From the NCBI RefSeq assembly GCF_001677955.1, contig NZ_LELA01000057.1:62001-126000 (forward strand): DNA of 64,000 nt, in the 5' to 3' direction. Made by a program: the position numbers and the translations under genes. This DNA is from Chryseobacterium sp. BGARF1 (GTDB lineage: Bacteria > Bacteroidota > Bacteroidia > Flavobacteriales > Weeksellaceae). Position 1 is the stretch's first letter, and every line of letters begins with the position of its first letter. The notes under the pieces are model-generated. The model did no database searches. It was not told the DNA's origin and worked only from the letters and a program-made list of their open reading frames with translations. Shown piece by piece: positions 33,723-43,096 of this stretch.

Positions 33723-34253
33723 CTACTTAGATTGGTGATTCACCTCGTTTCTGTGTTCCATAATCTCAAGATTTTCATCTACAAAATAAGCGCTTCCGAA
33801 ACCATTTACGTAAGAACCTTTCACAGGATGAAGACCGATTAAGATAAAATCTTTCATTTCAGCAATTACATCTACCACTTTTCCATGAGTTTCTTTTAAT
33901 TGAGCAACTACAGTGTTCCAAGTTTCAGAATCTCTTTCAACCTGAGAAGTAGAAGCTTCAATCGTTAATCTTTCTCTTGCATAAATTTGCTTTGTAGCAG
34001 ACTCATCTTCAATGAACATAATAGACGTTTTTCTTCCGTCAGCCAAATTCTTTGTATGTTTTGCCATGAAAGAAACTAAAATATAAAATGTGTTTTCTAC
34101 TTGTACAAAAGGAGCGTAGCTAGAATTAGGCGTTCCTTCAGCATCTACGGTTGCCAAAATGATGCTTTTAGTTCTTTCTACCAATTCTTTTACTTTAGGT
34201 GCAAGAGGTTTTGCCTGTCTTTGAGATTCTTCCTGAGTATTTGTATGATTCAT
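33723..34253 (-). CDS. HugZ-like / pyridoxamine-5'-phosphate-oxidase-fold protein
   Basis: This 176-residue cytoplasmic protein has the split-barrel fold of FMN or heme oxidoreductases. Visible features are ATVDAEGTPNSSYAPFV, the strand YILVSFMAKHTKNLAD, SIMFIEDESATKQIYAR and the C-terminal LHPVKGSYVNGFGSAYFVD. That last block is typical of HugZ (heme utilisation) proteins. Heme degradation or binding is therefore likely, but no heme-uptake genes are adjacent. It has its own promoter and terminator. Confidence 0.85.
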   Translation of the reverse strand: MNHTNTQEESQRQAKPLAPKVKELVERTKSIILATVDAEGTPNSSYAPFVQVENTFYILVSFMAKHTKNLADGRKTSIMFIEDESATKQIYARERLTIEASTSQVERDSETWNTVVAQLKETHGKVVDVIAEMKDFILIGLHPVKGSYVNGFGSAYFVDENLEIMEHRNEVNHQSK

Positions 34254-34272
34254 AATAGAGATTTATTTTATG

Positions 34273-34301
34273 CAAAAATACACTATTTAGATTTAAAACA
34301 A
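34273..34301 (-). promoter_or_regulatory. Promoter of the HugZ-like gene
   Basis: TTG (34301-34299), 18 bases, TATTTTTG (34280-34273) on the minus strand, 19 bases before the ATG. Confidence 0.72.
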
Positions 34302-34351
34302 ATAAAATTAACTCTGTATTATCTCATAAAAAGGAAGTTCAAAGCTTGTTT

Positions 34352-34380
34352 TTGTATCTAAATTATATGTTGTAATTTTG
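34352..34380 (+). promoter_or_regulatory. Promoter of ahcY
   Basis: TTG (34352-34354), 18 bases, TAATTTTG (34373-34380), 35 bases before the ATG. No SAM- or SAH-riboswitch-like fold was recognised in the leader. Confidence 0.72.
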
Positions 34381-34415
34381 CACTTTATAACTAGAAATTA
34401 AATTATTCATAAGAT

Positions 34416-35729
34416 ATGAGTACAACAACACAATACGTTCCTTATAAAGTTAAGGATATTTCTCTTGCAGAATGGGGAAGAAAAGAAATTACTTTGGCTG
34501 AAGCAGAAATGCCAGGTTTGATGTCAATCCGTGAAGAATACGGACCATCTCAACCATTAAAAGGAGCAAGAATCGCAGGATGTCTTCACATGACAATCCA
34601 GACTGCAGTTTTGATTGAAACTTTGGTAGCTCTGGGTGCTGAAGTTACTTGGTCTTCTTGTAACATTTTCTCTACACAAGATCACGCTGCTGCTGCAATC
34701 GCTGCTGCAGGAATTCCTGTTTATGCTTGGAAAGGTCTTAACGAAGTAGATTTCGACTGGTGTATCGAGCAGACTTTATTCTTCGGTGAAGACAGAAAAC
34801 CATTAAACATGATTTTGGATGATGGTGGAGATTTAACAAACATGGTTTTTGATAAATACCCTGAATTCACAAAAGATATCAAAGGGCTTTCTGAGGAAAC
34901 CACTACTGGTGTTCACAGATTGTACGAAAGAATGAAAAACGGAACTTTGGTAATGCCTGCAATCAACGTAAACGACTCAGTTACTAAATCTAAATTCGAC
35001 AACAAATACGGATGTAAAGAATCTGCAGTAGATGCTGTAAGAAGAGCGACAGACGTAATGTTAGCTGGAAAAAGAGTGGTAGTTTGCGGATACGGAGACG
35101 TAGGTAAAGGTACTGCTGCATCTTTCAGAGGAGCTGGTTCTATCGTTACTGTTACTGAGATTGACCCAATTTGTGCGCTTCAGGCTGCAATGGACGGTTT
35201 CGAAGTAAAAAGATTAGATACTGTAGTTGATAACGCAGATATCGTAATCACTACGACTGGTAACTTCAACATTGTAAGAGGAGAGCATTTCCTTAAAATG
35301 AAAGACAAAGCTATCGTTTGTAACATCGGTCACTTCGATAACGAAATCGATATGGCTTGGTTGAACGAAAACTATGGTTCTACAAAATCTGAAGTTAAGC
35401 CTCAAGTTGACATCTACACAATCGAAGGTAAAGAAGTAATTATTCTTGCTGAAGGTAGATTGGTAAACCTTGGTTGTGCTACAGGTCACCCATCTTTTGT
35501 AATGTCTAACTCTTTCTCTAACCAGACTTTGGCTCAAATCGAACTTTGGAACAACTCTGCAGCTTACGGAAACGAAGTGTACATGTTGCCTAAGCATTTA
35601 GATGAAAAAGTAGCTGCTCTTCACCTTAAAAAATTAAGCGTTGAGCTAGAAGTTCTTTCTACTGAACAAGCTGAATACATCGGTGTTGACGTGAAAGGAC
35701 CTTTCAAACCTGAGTATTACAGATACTAA
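34416..35729 (+). CDS. ahcY: Adenosylhomocysteinase
   Basis: AhcY splits S-adenosylhomocysteine to adenosine and homocysteine, closing the activated methyl cycle. The 437-residue protein shows [33 protein letters not shown], the substrate region [16 protein letters not shown], the NAD-binding loop [11 protein letters not shown], and [10 protein letters not shown] near the end. The C-terminal KPEYYRY with its conserved Lys-Tyr pair is intact. Codon use is strongly biased, as in a highly expressed gene. It is monocistronic. Confidence 0.98.
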   Translation: MSTTTQYVPYKVKDISLAEWGRKEITLAEAEMPGLMSIREEYGPSQPLKGARIAGCLHMTIQTAVLIETLVALGAEVTWSSCNIFSTQDHAAAAIAAAGIPVYAWKGLNEVDFDWCIEQTLFFGEDRKPLNMILDDGGDLTNMVFDKYPEFTKDIKGLSEETTTGVHRLYERMKNGTLVMPAINVNDSVTKSKFDNKYGCKESAVDAVRRATDVMLAGKRVVVCGYGDVGKGTAASFRGAGSIVTVTEIDPICALQAAMDGFEVKRLDTVVDNADIVITTTGNFNIVRGEHFLKMKDKAIVCNIGHFDNEIDMAWLNENYGSTKSEVKPQVDIYTIEGKEVIILAEGRLVNLGCATGHPSFVMSNSFSNQTLAQIELWNNSAAYGNEVYMLPKHLDEKVAALHLKKLSVELEVLSTEQAEYIGVDVKGPFKPEYYRY

Positions 35730-35767
35730 GCAATTAGCAATTAGCAATTAGCAATTAGCAATTAGCA
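35730..35767. repeat. Perfect 7-bp tandem repeat GCAATTA x5
   Basis: Five perfect copies of GCAATTA plus GCA start on the base after the ahcY stop codon. Read in another phase the unit is TTAGCAA, the same TTAGNNN heptad pattern seen at 50284-50342 and 59089-59168. It is a candidate length-variable tract. Confidence 0.92.
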
Positions 35768-35774
35768 AAAATAG

Positions 35775-35805
35775 AACGCTTCAGATTTTTTCTGAAGCGT
35801 TTTTT
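35775..35805 (+). terminator. Terminator of ahcY
   Basis: A perfect 11-bp stem AACGCTTCAGA/TCTGAAGCGTT has a T loop and is followed by TTTT. Confidence 0.85.
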
Positions 35806-36087
35806 CATCAATATTTTTCAAACTCTCAAACCCATTCACTCTCCTACCCTCAAACTCTATTTCAAGAGCTATTTCCCGCTATCCGCTGTATCTTTTTTTC
35901 TCCAAAGCTAAACCTCCTAGGTTTTGAAAACCTAGGAGATTTCTCCAAACCCAAAAAAGGATGTCGCTTTTATCGGGGCTAATATTTTGCGAATGATTTC
36001 AATAATTTCAAACTCCAATGAAATAATCGTTAACATTAATTTAAAAAATAATATATTTGAATCAATAATAAACAAAAATAACATTTA
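35806..36087. other. Intergenic region with a palindrome and the yiaA-type promoter
   Basis: No gene is seen. A 25-bp near-perfect palindrome CTCCTAGGTTTT-G-AAAACCTAGGAG is at 35914-35938. A TATATTTG box at 36052-36059 could be the -7 element for the YiaA-like gene, 28 bases before its ATG. Confidence 0.6.
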
Positions 36088-36480
36088 ATGAAAAAACAAG
36101 GAGTTTCAAATGCATTCGTAGCAGCATCGTGGATTGCTTTAGGAGCAGGAATGGTTGGCTTTATTGTCGGTTTGGTAAGAGCAGAAATGCTGCTTAACGA
36201 AAAAGGCTACTACTTTACCATCCTACTCTACGGTTTATTTGCCGTAATTTCTTTGCAGAAAGCAGTTCGTGACAGATTAGAAAACATCAAGGTTACCGAT
36301 ATTTATTACGGGATTTGTTGGTTTGCCACCATATCATCTATTGTTTTGTTGACGATAGGATTATTCAATGCAACCATTTTACCGAGTGAAAAAGGATTTT
36401 ATGCCTTTGCTTTTTTACTGGCTTTATTCGGTGCAATCGCAGTTCAGAAGAATACCCGAGACAATATGACTCAGGAATAG
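36088..36480 (+). CDS. YiaA/YiaB-family inner membrane protein
   Basis: This 130-residue protein has four membrane helices arranged as two repeats of the YiaAB two-helix domain. Each half ends in an E(K)GY/FYxxxxLxGLFA-like stretch, NEKGYYFTILLYGLFAVISLQKAVRD and then SEKGFYAFAFLLALFGAIAVQKNTRD (shown here in part). The internal duplication is clear. The function of the family is unknown. A perfect terminator follows. Confidence 0.9.
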   Translation: MKKQGVSNAFVAASWIALGAGMVGFIVGLVRAEMLLNEKGYYFTILLYGLFAVISLQKAVRDRLENIKVTDIYYGICWFATISSIVLLTIGLFNATILPSEKGFYAFAFLLALFGAIAVQKNTRDNMTQE

Positions 36481-36491
36481 AATAACTTATG

Positions 36492-36516
36492 CTCACCAAA
36501 TTTGGTGAGTTTTTTT
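36492..36516 (+). terminator. Terminator of the YiaA-like gene
   Basis: A perfect 9-bp palindrome CTCACCAAATTTGGTGAG is followed by seven T. It lies upstream of the first BspA-like gene and argues against that gene starting before 36552. Confidence 0.85.
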
Positions 36517-36551
36517 ATTTTACATATCTTTATATTTCACAAAATATTGAT

Positions 36552-38117
36552 ATGTCTAAAAAACTTTTACCTTTATTTTTCTTAATTGTTTTTCATTTTC
36601 TGAAAGCACAAAATGAATTCATTACAATCTGGAAGCCCGGAATTGCATCAACACCGGTTGTAAATGTAAACGCACCATTTCAAGCCACTTCAAATCAAAT
36701 TTGGTTTCCCGGTACAGGACAAAATTATACAATTCGTTGGGAAGAAATAGACTTCCCTCAACATTTTGGCGTGATGGAAAACGTAACCTCAACGGGTCAG
36801 ATTTTAATTGATTTTGGCATACCTTCAAAAGAAGACGGCGCCAATACATCTTATCGCGTGAAAGTTTCAAACGGAAACGGTGTTTTTCAGCAGATAAAAT
36901 TTGCAACACATCAGCCTTTTGGCTCTAGTGATGTTATTCTACCTCTATTACAAATGAATGGTAGTGCAGACAAACTTATTACCATTGAACAATGGGGAAA
37001 CATTGAATGGATTTCTATGAATTCAGCATTCGCAAATTGTCAAAGAGTAGACATTACTGCTTCAGATTCACCTGATTTAAGCCACCTTACTGATGTGTCA
37101 TTAATGTTTTACAGGGCAAATGCTTTCTCCGGAGGTGATTTTATGCAGAACTGGAATACATCTACAATTCAAAATTTCAGTTTTATGTTTGCACTACAAC
37201 ATATTCCGGGACAAATTTATGCTCCAGATTTAAATAATTTTGATCCACCTAACCTGAATAATTGGAATGTTTCTGCTGCCACTAATCTTAGTTACATGTT
37301 TACAGGGAGAGGAGTTTTCAATCAAAACCTCAGCTCATGGAATGTGACTAATGTTAAAAATGCAGCATGGATGTTTACTGCATGTTCCAACTATAATCAG
37401 CCACTTAACAGTTGGAATACTTCCAATTTTGAAAATATAAACAATATGTTTTCGGCAACAACATCCTTTAATCAGCCACTAGATAATTGGAATACTTCTA
37501 AAGTTATCAATATGAATGGTACCTTTTCTTCCAGTCAAGCTTTTAATCAGCCTTTGGAAATGTGGAACGTAAGTCGGGTAAAAAAAATGGGCTCGATGTT
37601 TAGTAATGCCCAATCTTTCAATCAATCACTTGGGAACTGGGATATTTCTTCACTTGAATCTGCAAACGGAATTTTTGGAGATTCAGGTATTAATTGTGAA
37701 AATTACAGTAAAACGCTTACAGGATGGGCAGAAAATCCCAATACATCAGATAATGTAAGCCTTACTAATCTGCAGCCGATGCAATATGCAGCCAATGTTG
37801 CTTCCAAAAGAGATATTTTAATCAGTAAAGGCTGGACATTTTTCGGAGACGGCTTAGGAAGTTGCGTCTTAAAAACTAATGAAACAGCTTTTTCAAACCA
37901 TGTAAACATTTATCCTAATCCTGCATCAGATATTCTTTATTTAAAGAATGCTAAAGATGTAAAAAGCTATATTATAACAGATTTTAGTGGGAGAATTGTA
38001 CTAAAAAATAATTTGATTAAAAATTTTATAAACATTCAAAGCCTTAGCCCTGGAAATTATATTTTACAAATTCTAACGAGTAAAAATGTTGAGAATTTTA
38101 AGTTTATTAAAAAGTAA
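36552..38117 (+). CDS. BspA/DUF285-type surface protein with T9SS sorting tail, array member 1
   Basis: This 521-residue protein is predicted to be exported by T9SS. The ATG at 36552 gives a signal peptide ending LKAQ; an upstream frame extension contains the preceding terminator. An N-terminal domain (about 22-140) shared by all five members holds NEFITIWKPG, NQIWFPGTGQNYTI, WEEIDFPQH and RVKVSNGNGVF. DUF285-type 25-residue repeats follow (FNQNLSSWNVTNVKNA, FNQPLDNWNTSKV), about six or seven in number. The C terminus has the type A sorting domain: IYPNPASDILYL, then DFSGRIV and SPGNYILQI, ending FKFIKK. Function unknown; adhesion is plausible. Confidence 0.88.
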   Translation: MSKKLLPLFFLIVFHFLKAQNEFITIWKPGIASTPVVNVNAPFQATSNQIWFPGTGQNYTIRWEEIDFPQHFGVMENVTSTGQILIDFGIPSKEDGANTSYRVKVSNGNGVFQQIKFATHQPFGSSDVILPLLQMNGSADKLITIEQWGNIEWISMNSAFANCQRVDITASDSPDLSHLTDVSLMFYRANAFSGGDFMQNWNTSTIQNFSFMFALQHIPGQIYAPDLNNFDPPNLNNWNVSAATNLSYMFTGRGVFNQNLSSWNVTNVKNAAWMFTACSNYNQPLNSWNTSNFENINNMFSATTSFNQPLDNWNTSKVINMNGTFSSSQAFNQPLEMWNVSRVKKMGSMFSNAQSFNQSLGNWDISSLESANGIFGDSGINCENYSKTLTGWAENPNTSDNVSLTNLQPMQYAANVASKRDILISKGWTFFGDGLGSCVLKTNETAFSNHVNIYPNPASDILYLKNAKDVKSYIITDFSGRIVLKNNLIKNFINIQSLSPGNYILQILTSKNVENFKFIKK

Positions 38118-38136
38118 TCTGATAAAAGTAAAAAAT

Positions 38137-39909
38137 ATGCTAAAAAAATTATCAACTCTTATCCTATTGGTGTTTTTAGGACAATTTGCAAAAGCTCAAA
38201 ACGAGTTTATTAGCATCTGGAAACCTAGTGGCATAAATCCAAATATTACAACTACTGTAATCGCACCATCACAGGCAACTTCAAACCAGATTTGGTTTCC
38301 CGGAACAGGAACAAACTATACCATTCAATGGGAAGAAATTAATTTTCCTCAGCATAATGGAACTTTAACGAATGTAACTTCTACTGGTCAAATTTTAATC
38401 AATTTTGGAACTCCTTTAAATCCAACACCAAATCAGGCGACTTATCGTGTAAAAGTAAGTAATGGAAACGGAGTTTTTAATAAAATTCAATTTGCTTCTT
38501 TCACCTTAGACTCAGGCGGAGCCAAAATCTGGTCTTACCTTGGTAATTCAGACAAGATTCTTGAGATATCACAATGGGGCAATATACAATGGGCATCGAT
38601 GTTTAATGCATTTTCGCATTGCCAAAGTTTACAGTTAACGGCTACAGATTCTCCGAATTTAACGAATGTTGAAAATGCTTCACATCTATTTTTTAACGCC
38701 AGCAGCTTTACTGGAAATTCTTCAATGGCAAACTGGAATACTTCTCATGTAAAAGATTTCAGCTTTATGTTTGCTCATACAAATATGTATCAGCTTGCAG
38801 ATACATTTAATCCTTCCATTGGAAATTGGAATACCTCATCAGCAACAAATTTTAAATCATTGTTTGAAAACAGAAAAGCTTTTAATCAAAACCTAAATTC
38901 TTGGAACACCTCAAGTGTTACCAATATGAGTTCTTTGTTTGCCGGCTGTACTACTTTCAATCAACCCCTGAACAGTTGGAACACTTCAAATGTTACAGAT
39001 ATGTCTCTTATCTTTAATAAGATTCCTAATTTTAATCAACCATTAAACAATTGGAATACTTCAAAAGTTACCAATATGAGCGCTATGTTTGAAGGCTGTA
39101 CTATCTTTAATCAACCTCTTAATAATTGGAATACATCAAATGTTACCAATATGAGTTCTATGTTTGCTATATGTATTGCATTTAATCAACCACTTGATAA
39201 CTGGAACACCTCAAATGTTACAGATATGAGTGCTATGTTTCATTTGATTCCTAATTTCAATCAACCTTTTAATAGCTGGAATACATCAAATGTTACCAAT
39301 ATATCTCATATGTTCCACAACTGCACAGCATTTAATCAACCTCTTGACAATTGGGACACCAGCAAAGTAACCGATATGAATGTTTTTTTGCAGGGAGCAA
39401 CAGCTTTTAATCAAACATTAGGAAGCTGGAATCTTCCTTCACTTACTACAGCTTTGCTGGCAATTACCCAAACAGGAATAGATTGCAGTAATTACAGTGA
39501 TACTCTTGCAGGATGGGCAGATAATCCCAATACAGCGAATAATATTAATTTAGGTCCTCTTATGAACCTTATGTATTCGTCAACCATTATCAACAAGAGA
39601 AATATTCTTATTAATAAAGGGTGGTTTTTCACCGGTGATATTGCGGGTGAATGTGAAAAACTTGCAGTGAATGACAGCAAGCTAAAAAATAGCCTTTCAA
39701 TTTTTCCTAATCCGGCATCAGATTTTATTTATTTAAATAATGCTAAAGATGCAAAAAGTTACATCATAACAGATTCCAGCGGAAGAATTATATCTAAAGA
39801 TTCTTTGACTAAAGATTTTATTAATATTCAAAGTCTTAGCTCTGGAAATTATATTTTACAGATTGTAACTGGTAAAAATATTGAGAATTTTAAGTTTATT
39901 AAAAAGTAA
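38137..39909 (+). CDS. BspA/DUF285-type surface protein with T9SS sorting tail, array member 2
   Basis: This is the longest member (590 residues). The start at 38137 gives a signal peptide (LILLVFLGQFAKAQ). The shared N-terminal domain is followed by about nine 25-residue repeats, the most regular in the array (for example NTSNVTNMSSMF, FNQPLNNW). The repeats are also alike in DNA at a 75-base period, near 38820-39430, and are thus open to slippage or recombination. The tail is a type A sorting domain (IFPNPASDFIYL ... NFKFIKK). It lies 19 bases after member 1, likely in one operon. Confidence 0.88.
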   Translation: MLKKLSTLILLVFLGQFAKAQNEFISIWKPSGINPNITTTVIAPSQATSNQIWFPGTGTNYTIQWEEINFPQHNGTLTNVTSTGQILINFGTPLNPTPNQATYRVKVSNGNGVFNKIQFASFTLDSGGAKIWSYLGNSDKILEISQWGNIQWASMFNAFSHCQSLQLTATDSPNLTNVENASHLFFNASSFTGNSSMANWNTSHVKDFSFMFAHTNMYQLADTFNPSIGNWNTSSATNFKSLFENRKAFNQNLNSWNTSSVTNMSSLFAGCTTFNQPLNSWNTSNVTDMSLIFNKIPNFNQPLNNWNTSKVTNMSAMFEGCTIFNQPLNNWNTSNVTNMSSMFAICIAFNQPLDNWNTSNVTDMSAMFHLIPNFNQPFNSWNTSNVTNISHMFHNCTAFNQPLDNWDTSKVTDMNVFLQGATAFNQTLGSWNLPSLTTALLAITQTGIDCSNYSDTLAGWADNPNTANNINLGPLMNLMYSSTIINKRNILINKGWFFTGDIAGECEKLAVNDSKLKNSLSIFPNPASDFIYLNNAKDAKSYIITDSSGRIISKDSLTKDFINIQSLSSGNYILQIVTGKNIENFKFIKK

Positions 39910-39928
39910 TTTATTAAAAATAAAAAAT

Positions 39929-41479
39929 ATGCTAAAAAAATTATCCGCTCTTATCCTATTAGTATTTTTAGGACAATTTGCAAAAGCACAAAACGAATTT
40001 ATTACCATCTGGAAACCTACAACCGCAATCAATATGGATGAAATGGTTGCTGCACCCCATCAGGTTTTAGCGAATCAAATATGGTTTCCCGGAGTAGGAC
40101 AAAACTATACCATAAATTGGGAAGAAATAGGCTATCCTCAACACAACGGGACGATGCCCAACGTTACTTCTACCACTCAGGTTTTGATAGACTTTGGAAC
40201 CGCATTAAACCCTGTATCTGATGATGTAAAATACAGAGTAAAAGTAAGCAATGGGAACGGAATCTTTAAACAGATTCGTTTTGGTTTAATATACCCCAAT
40301 ACAATATCAGACCCAATACCTGTATTTGAAAATTTAGGAAGCATAGAAAGAATTCTTGAAGTGGAGCAATGGGGAAATATTCAGTGGATATCGATGTACA
40401 GCGCATTTGTAAACTGTAGAAATTTGAAAATCACTGCAACAGACACTCCAAATTTAAATAGCGTCACCGATGCCTCATATATGTTTTATAAGATCCATGC
40501 GCTTACTGTAAGTACATCTATTGCCAATTGGAACGTTTCTACTATTAAAAACTTTAAAGGAATGTTTGGTGGAGTTGGTAGTTCTAATGATGATACATTT
40601 AATCCTCCAATAAGTAATTGGAATATTTCATCAGCTGAAAACTTGAGTCAGATGTTTGGAGGAAGACAGGTATTTAATCAAAACCTTAACGGTTGGAATA
40701 CCTCGAACGTAAAAGATATGAGTCACTTATTTCAGGCAACTAAAGCTTTTAATCAGCCTTTAAACAATTGGAATACTTCAATGGTTACCGATATGTCTCA
40801 CATGTTTTCTAATTCAGTTTTTAATCAATCTATAAACAGCTGGAATGTATCTAATGTAACTGATATTTCAGATATGTTTCATGATGCAGATTATTTTAAC
40901 AAACCATTGTCATCTTGGAACACGAGTAATGTTGAAAATATGACCGGAATATTTGCTGGTGCAGACAGTTTTAATCAAGATTTAGGAAGCTGGGATCTTT
41001 CCTCACTTACCAATGCTTCATTAGCACTTAGTGGAAATTCAATAGATTGTGTTAATTACAGCTATACTATTGCAGGATGGGCACAAAACCCCAATACACC
41101 CAATAATATTTCGATATCTCCTTTGATGATGCTTTCGTATTCTCCTGATGTCGTTGTAGACAGAAATACATTGATCAGTAAAGGATGGACAATGTTTGGA
41201 GATACCTTAGGAAGCTGTCAAATCAAAGAAGGTCTTTCTACTTCTGAAACAACCAACCCCAAAATTTCTATTTACCCCAACCCGGCGCATGATATTATTT
41301 ATTTAAAAAATATTTCTAATGTAAAAAGCTATGTTATAACAGACCTAAGTGGCAGAATGGTAATGAAAGATTCTTTAAGCCAAGATTCTATCAACATTCA
41401 GGATCTTACTTCTGGAACTTATATTTTAGAGCTTATATTTAAAGATAAAATACAGAGTTTAAAATTTATCAAAAAATAA
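39929..41479 (+). CDS. BspA/DUF285-type surface protein with T9SS sorting tail, array member 3
   Basis: This 516-residue member has the signal peptide LILLVFLGQFAKAQ, nearly identical to member 2. It has the shared N-terminal domain, about six DUF285 repeats (one shortened to 24 residues: MFSNSVFNQSINSW), and a type A sorting tail (IYPNPAHDIIYL, DLSGRMVMKDS, LKFIKK). The start at 39929 avoids an unlikely extension into the member 2 coding end. The stretch from the last codons of member 2 to its own signal peptide repeats the member 1/2 junction almost exactly. Confidence 0.88.
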   Translation: MLKKLSALILLVFLGQFAKAQNEFITIWKPTTAINMDEMVAAPHQVLANQIWFPGVGQNYTINWEEIGYPQHNGTMPNVTSTTQVLIDFGTALNPVSDDVKYRVKVSNGNGIFKQIRFGLIYPNTISDPIPVFENLGSIERILEVEQWGNIQWISMYSAFVNCRNLKITATDTPNLNSVTDASYMFYKIHALTVSTSIANWNVSTIKNFKGMFGGVGSSNDDTFNPPISNWNISSAENLSQMFGGRQVFNQNLNGWNTSNVKDMSHLFQATKAFNQPLNNWNTSMVTDMSHMFSNSVFNQSINSWNVSNVTDISDMFHDADYFNKPLSSWNTSNVENMTGIFAGADSFNQDLGSWDLSSLTNASLALSGNSIDCVNYSYTIAGWAQNPNTPNNISISPLMMLSYSPDVVVDRNTLISKGWTMFGDTLGSCQIKEGLSTSETTNPKISIYPNPAHDIIYLKNISNVKSYVITDLSGRMVMKDSLSQDSINIQDLTSGTYILELIFKDKIQSLKFIKK

Positions 41480-41568
41480 TATTATTTCAAAAAGAAGGTT
41501 CATAAAGAATTTAACAGTGGTTAAAATAAGAATTTCAGTTATCTGATAATATTTTCATTAAAATAATC

Positions 41569-43077
41569 ATGCAAAAAATAATTACATTCATCATTTTTGT
41601 CATGCTTTTTCAACAGATAAAAGCACAGGATGAATTTATCATGATTTGGAAGCCATCCATTACCCAAACTTCCCCTTTAGTAAGCGGAACACCATCATCT
41701 TCTACACAGATTTGGCTTCCAGTAAGAGGAAATAATTTTAGCATTTATTGGGAAGAGATAGGCTATCCACAAAATCATTCTACCTTAACAAATATAAGTT
41801 CTGCATATCAGATACTAATTAATTTTGCTGAACCATTAAATCCTAATCCGGCAGATGCTACCTACAGGTTAAAAATCACCAATGGAAACGGAAATTTTCA
41901 CAGCATCAGATTTGCAGACTCCACTTTATACCCCAATGGGACAGGTCTTGTAGGTGACAGTGACAAATTGCTCACTATTGAACAATGGGGCACAACTCCT
42001 TGGTCTACGATGAAACAAGCTTTCTCAATGTGTAGAAATATGGATATTACCGCAACTGATATTCCTAATTTGTCTAATATTACCTCTCTTCAAAACACAT
42101 TTGTAGCGTGTAATAATTTAGTAGGAAATTCAAGTATGGCTAATTGGGACATTTCTAATGTAACAGATCTAAGCTTAACTTTCTCTGCGTGTCTTCTTTT
42201 TAATCAGCCTATTGGAAGTTGGAATACCAGCAACGTTACCTTAATGTCATCCACTTTTTCAACTGCAACAATATTTAATCAACCACTTTCAAACTGGAAT
42301 ACCTCGAAAGTTGAAGATACAGCAGCAATGTTTCTTAATGCTGTTGCCTTTAACCAACCTATCGGAAATTGGGATATGTCTAAAAACAAAAACATGGAGT
42401 TTATGTTTTACGGAACAAACTTCAATCTACCCTTAGCAAACTGGAATACTTCACAGGTTATCAAAATGTCTTACATGTTCAAAAATGCACCTTTATTTAA
42501 TCAAAATATAGAAAACTGGAATACCAGTAATGTAGTGAATACCGAATTTATGTTTGAAAATTCAACAAATTTCAACCAAAATCTTGGAAATTGGAATTTA
42601 GCATCGCTTTCCACAGCGATGTTTATGCTTAATAATACAGGATTAGATTGTTTAAATTACAGCAGAACAATAAAAGGATGGTCATTAAACAGCATTACTC
42701 CAAATAATATTTATTTAGCGAATGTAAATCCATCAAAATATGCTTCAGATATAACGATTGATCGCAATAATCTTTTGGCAAAAGGATGGTTTTTTCAGGG
42801 AGATACTCTAGGATCATGTAGTGTTTTGAGTACATCTGAAGTTAATTCAAAAAATTTGCTTACAATTTACCCAAACCCGGTTACAGATTTCATTCATATT
42901 AAAAATTTAAAAAGCTCAAACTCTACATATAAAATCATTGATGCAAGCGGAAGAATTGTTTCGCAGGGAAAAGTAAGTGAAGACCAAATTGACATAAGAA
43001 ATTTGGTAAAAGGAAATTACATTCTTCAGGTTAAAACACAGCAGGCAGTGAAAAATCTAAAATTTATCAAAAATTAA
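41569..43077 (+). CDS. BspA/DUF285-type surface protein with T9SS sorting tail, array member 4
   Basis: At 502 residues this member is the most divergent. The signal peptide ends IKAQ. The N-terminal domain is recognisable (DEFIMIWKPS, TQIWLPVRGNNFSIYWEEIGYPQ, RLKITNGNGNF). About six repeats follow, one of 24 residues (MFYGTNFNLPLANW). The tail is type A: IYPNPVTDFIHIKN, DASGRIVSQG, ending LKFIKN. A gap of 89 bases separates it from member 3, larger than the other gaps, so it may have its own promoter. Confidence 0.87.
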   Translation: MQKIITFIIFVMLFQQIKAQDEFIMIWKPSITQTSPLVSGTPSSSTQIWLPVRGNNFSIYWEEIGYPQNHSTLTNISSAYQILINFAEPLNPNPADATYRLKITNGNGNFHSIRFADSTLYPNGTGLVGDSDKLLTIEQWGTTPWSTMKQAFSMCRNMDITATDIPNLSNITSLQNTFVACNNLVGNSSMANWDISNVTDLSLTFSACLLFNQPIGSWNTSNVTLMSSTFSTATIFNQPLSNWNTSKVEDTAAMFLNAVAFNQPIGNWDMSKNKNMEFMFYGTNFNLPLANWNTSQVIKMSYMFKNAPLFNQNIENWNTSNVVNTEFMFENSTNFNQNLGNWNLASLSTAMFMLNNTGLDCLNYSRTIKGWSLNSITPNNIYLANVNPSKYASDITIDRNNLLAKGWFFQGDTLGSCSVLSTSEVNSKNLLTIYPNPVTDFIHIKNLKSSNSTYKIIDASGRIVSQGKVSEDQIDIRNLVKGNYILQVKTQQAVKNLKFIKN

Positions 43078-43096
43078 ACCTACCAAAATCAAAAAT

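Noticed and set aside
34381..34415. SAM or SAH riboswitch in the ahcY leader
   Set aside because: The leader after the predicted promoter is only about 30 bases and shows no conserved fold, too short for known classes.
35214..35597. 127-codon minus-strand frame within ahcY
   Set aside because: It is the shadow of a highly expressed, codon-biased gene.
36489..36551. Upstream extension of the first BspA-like gene
   Set aside because: The extension contains the terminator hairpin of the preceding gene and would bury the signal peptide; the ATG at 36552 is preferred.
38820..39430. Possible non-coding satellite repeat with 75-base period
   Set aside because: The repeats lie in an open frame with a conserved 25-residue protein pattern, signal peptide and sorting tail, so they are coding DUF285 repeats.
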